Below the pieces are notes generated by a model. It saw only the letters and a program-made list of their open reading frames with translations, was not told the DNA's origin and made no database searches. Shown piece by piece: positions 63,885-64,000 of a DNA stretch of 64,000 nucleotides. The DNA lies in contig NZ_JAEKPD010000015.1 of assembly GCF_016412875.1 (NCBI RefSeq), positions 1-64,000 of the forward strand, written 5' to 3'. Each line of letters starts with the position of its first letter. Within the stretch, counting starts at the first letter, position 1. Origin of the DNA: Palleronia pontilimi (GTDB lineage: Bacteria > Pseudomonadota > Alphaproteobacteria > Rhodobacterales > Rhodobacteraceae). Made by a program: the position numbers and the translations under genes.

Positions 63885-64000
63885 ATGGTTCAACTGACCC
63901 TGCCGAAGAATTCCAAGATCCGCACGGGCAAGACCTGGCCGAAGCCCGAAGGCGCCAACAACCTCAAGAAGTTCGAGATCTATCGCTGGTCGCCCGACGA
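63885..64000 (+). CDS. sdhB: succinate dehydrogenase iron-sulfur subunit (partial, runs off the window)
   Basis: Only the first 38 codons are visible (MVQLTLPKNSKIRTGKTWPKPEGANNLKKFEIYRWSPDD). They match the N-terminal segment of alphaproteobacterial SdhB, whose three iron-sulfur clusters connect the flavin to quinone. AACGAGGA precedes the ATG. Confidence 0.9.
   Translation, partial: MVQLTLPKNSKIRTGKTWPKPEGANNLKKFEIYRWSPD

Overview
The window is chromosomal DNA of a GC-rich alphaproteobacterium, almost certainly a member of the Rhodobacterales (Rhodobacter/Roseobacter type). The evidence is the lpd-sucB-sucA-sucD-sucC-mdh block, followed by the ethylmalonyl-CoA pathway genes mcl2 and mch next to sdhCDA. 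I recall the same arrangement in Rhodobacter sphaeroides; I did not search for it here. Also typical of this group are two-subunit choline/betaine transporter genes, many TRAP and peptide-type ABC transporters, and a short intergenic motif (AGGTATTT...GATGAAG) present in at least five copies.

Layout. 1-2.4 kb: an IS3-family (IS407-like) element interrupts a YecA/UPF0149-type gene, next to a tRNA-Arg(UCU). 2.5-8.8 kb: periplasmic Cu/Zn superoxide dismutase, pcaB, a complete TRAP transporter (dctPQM) and an MltB-type transglycosylase. 9-16.6 kb: a peptide-type ABC operon with two successive binding proteins, two permeases, a cupin and two ATPases. 16.7-19.3 kb: an ExoD protein, an orphan ParA ATPase, a cold-shock protein and small unknowns. 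19.3-25 kb (minus strand): ettA, a zinc deacylase, rimK and ggt, preceded by a pyrophosphatase and a metallo-beta-lactamase-fold enzyme. 26.7-31.7 kb (plus strand): MOSC protein, ceramidase-like membrane protein, gatC-gatA, an Excalibur lipoprotein, an amidase and rnpB. 31.7-42.4 kb: a haem-membrane/intradiol-fold pair, rpmG, an APC permease, a PfkB kinase, gltX, a second exoD, and the choW-GFA-choV operon. 42.5-55.6 kb (minus): the 2-oxoglutarate-to-oxaloacetate arm of the TCA cycle with small accessory genes between the enzymes. 55.7-64 kb: a PRC-barrel protein with a long acidic tail, then mcl2, nnrU-like, DUF1737, mch, sdhCDA, three small secreted proteins and the start of sdhB.

How it fits together. 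From 42.5 kb to the end the window is a central-carbon supercluster. E1, E2 and E3 of 2-oxoglutarate dehydrogenase, succinyl-CoA synthetase, malate dehydrogenase and succinate dehydrogenase sit beside two ethylmalonyl-CoA pathway enzymes, which feed C4 intermediates into the same cycle. The ettA-deacylase-rimK run suggests a translation-related module in which one enzyme may remove what RimK adds. No phage, CRISPR array or large island is visible. The mobile-element signal is limited to the IS copy, an AT-rich stretch beside tRNA-Arg and one frameshifted glycosyltransferase gene. I did not find an obviously new defence or biosynthetic system. The best candidates for undescribed biology are the RimK/deacylase pair, the tandem-receptor ABC operon with its embedded cupin, the orphan ParA, the DctM helical insertion, and the small secreted proteins embedded in the sdh operon.
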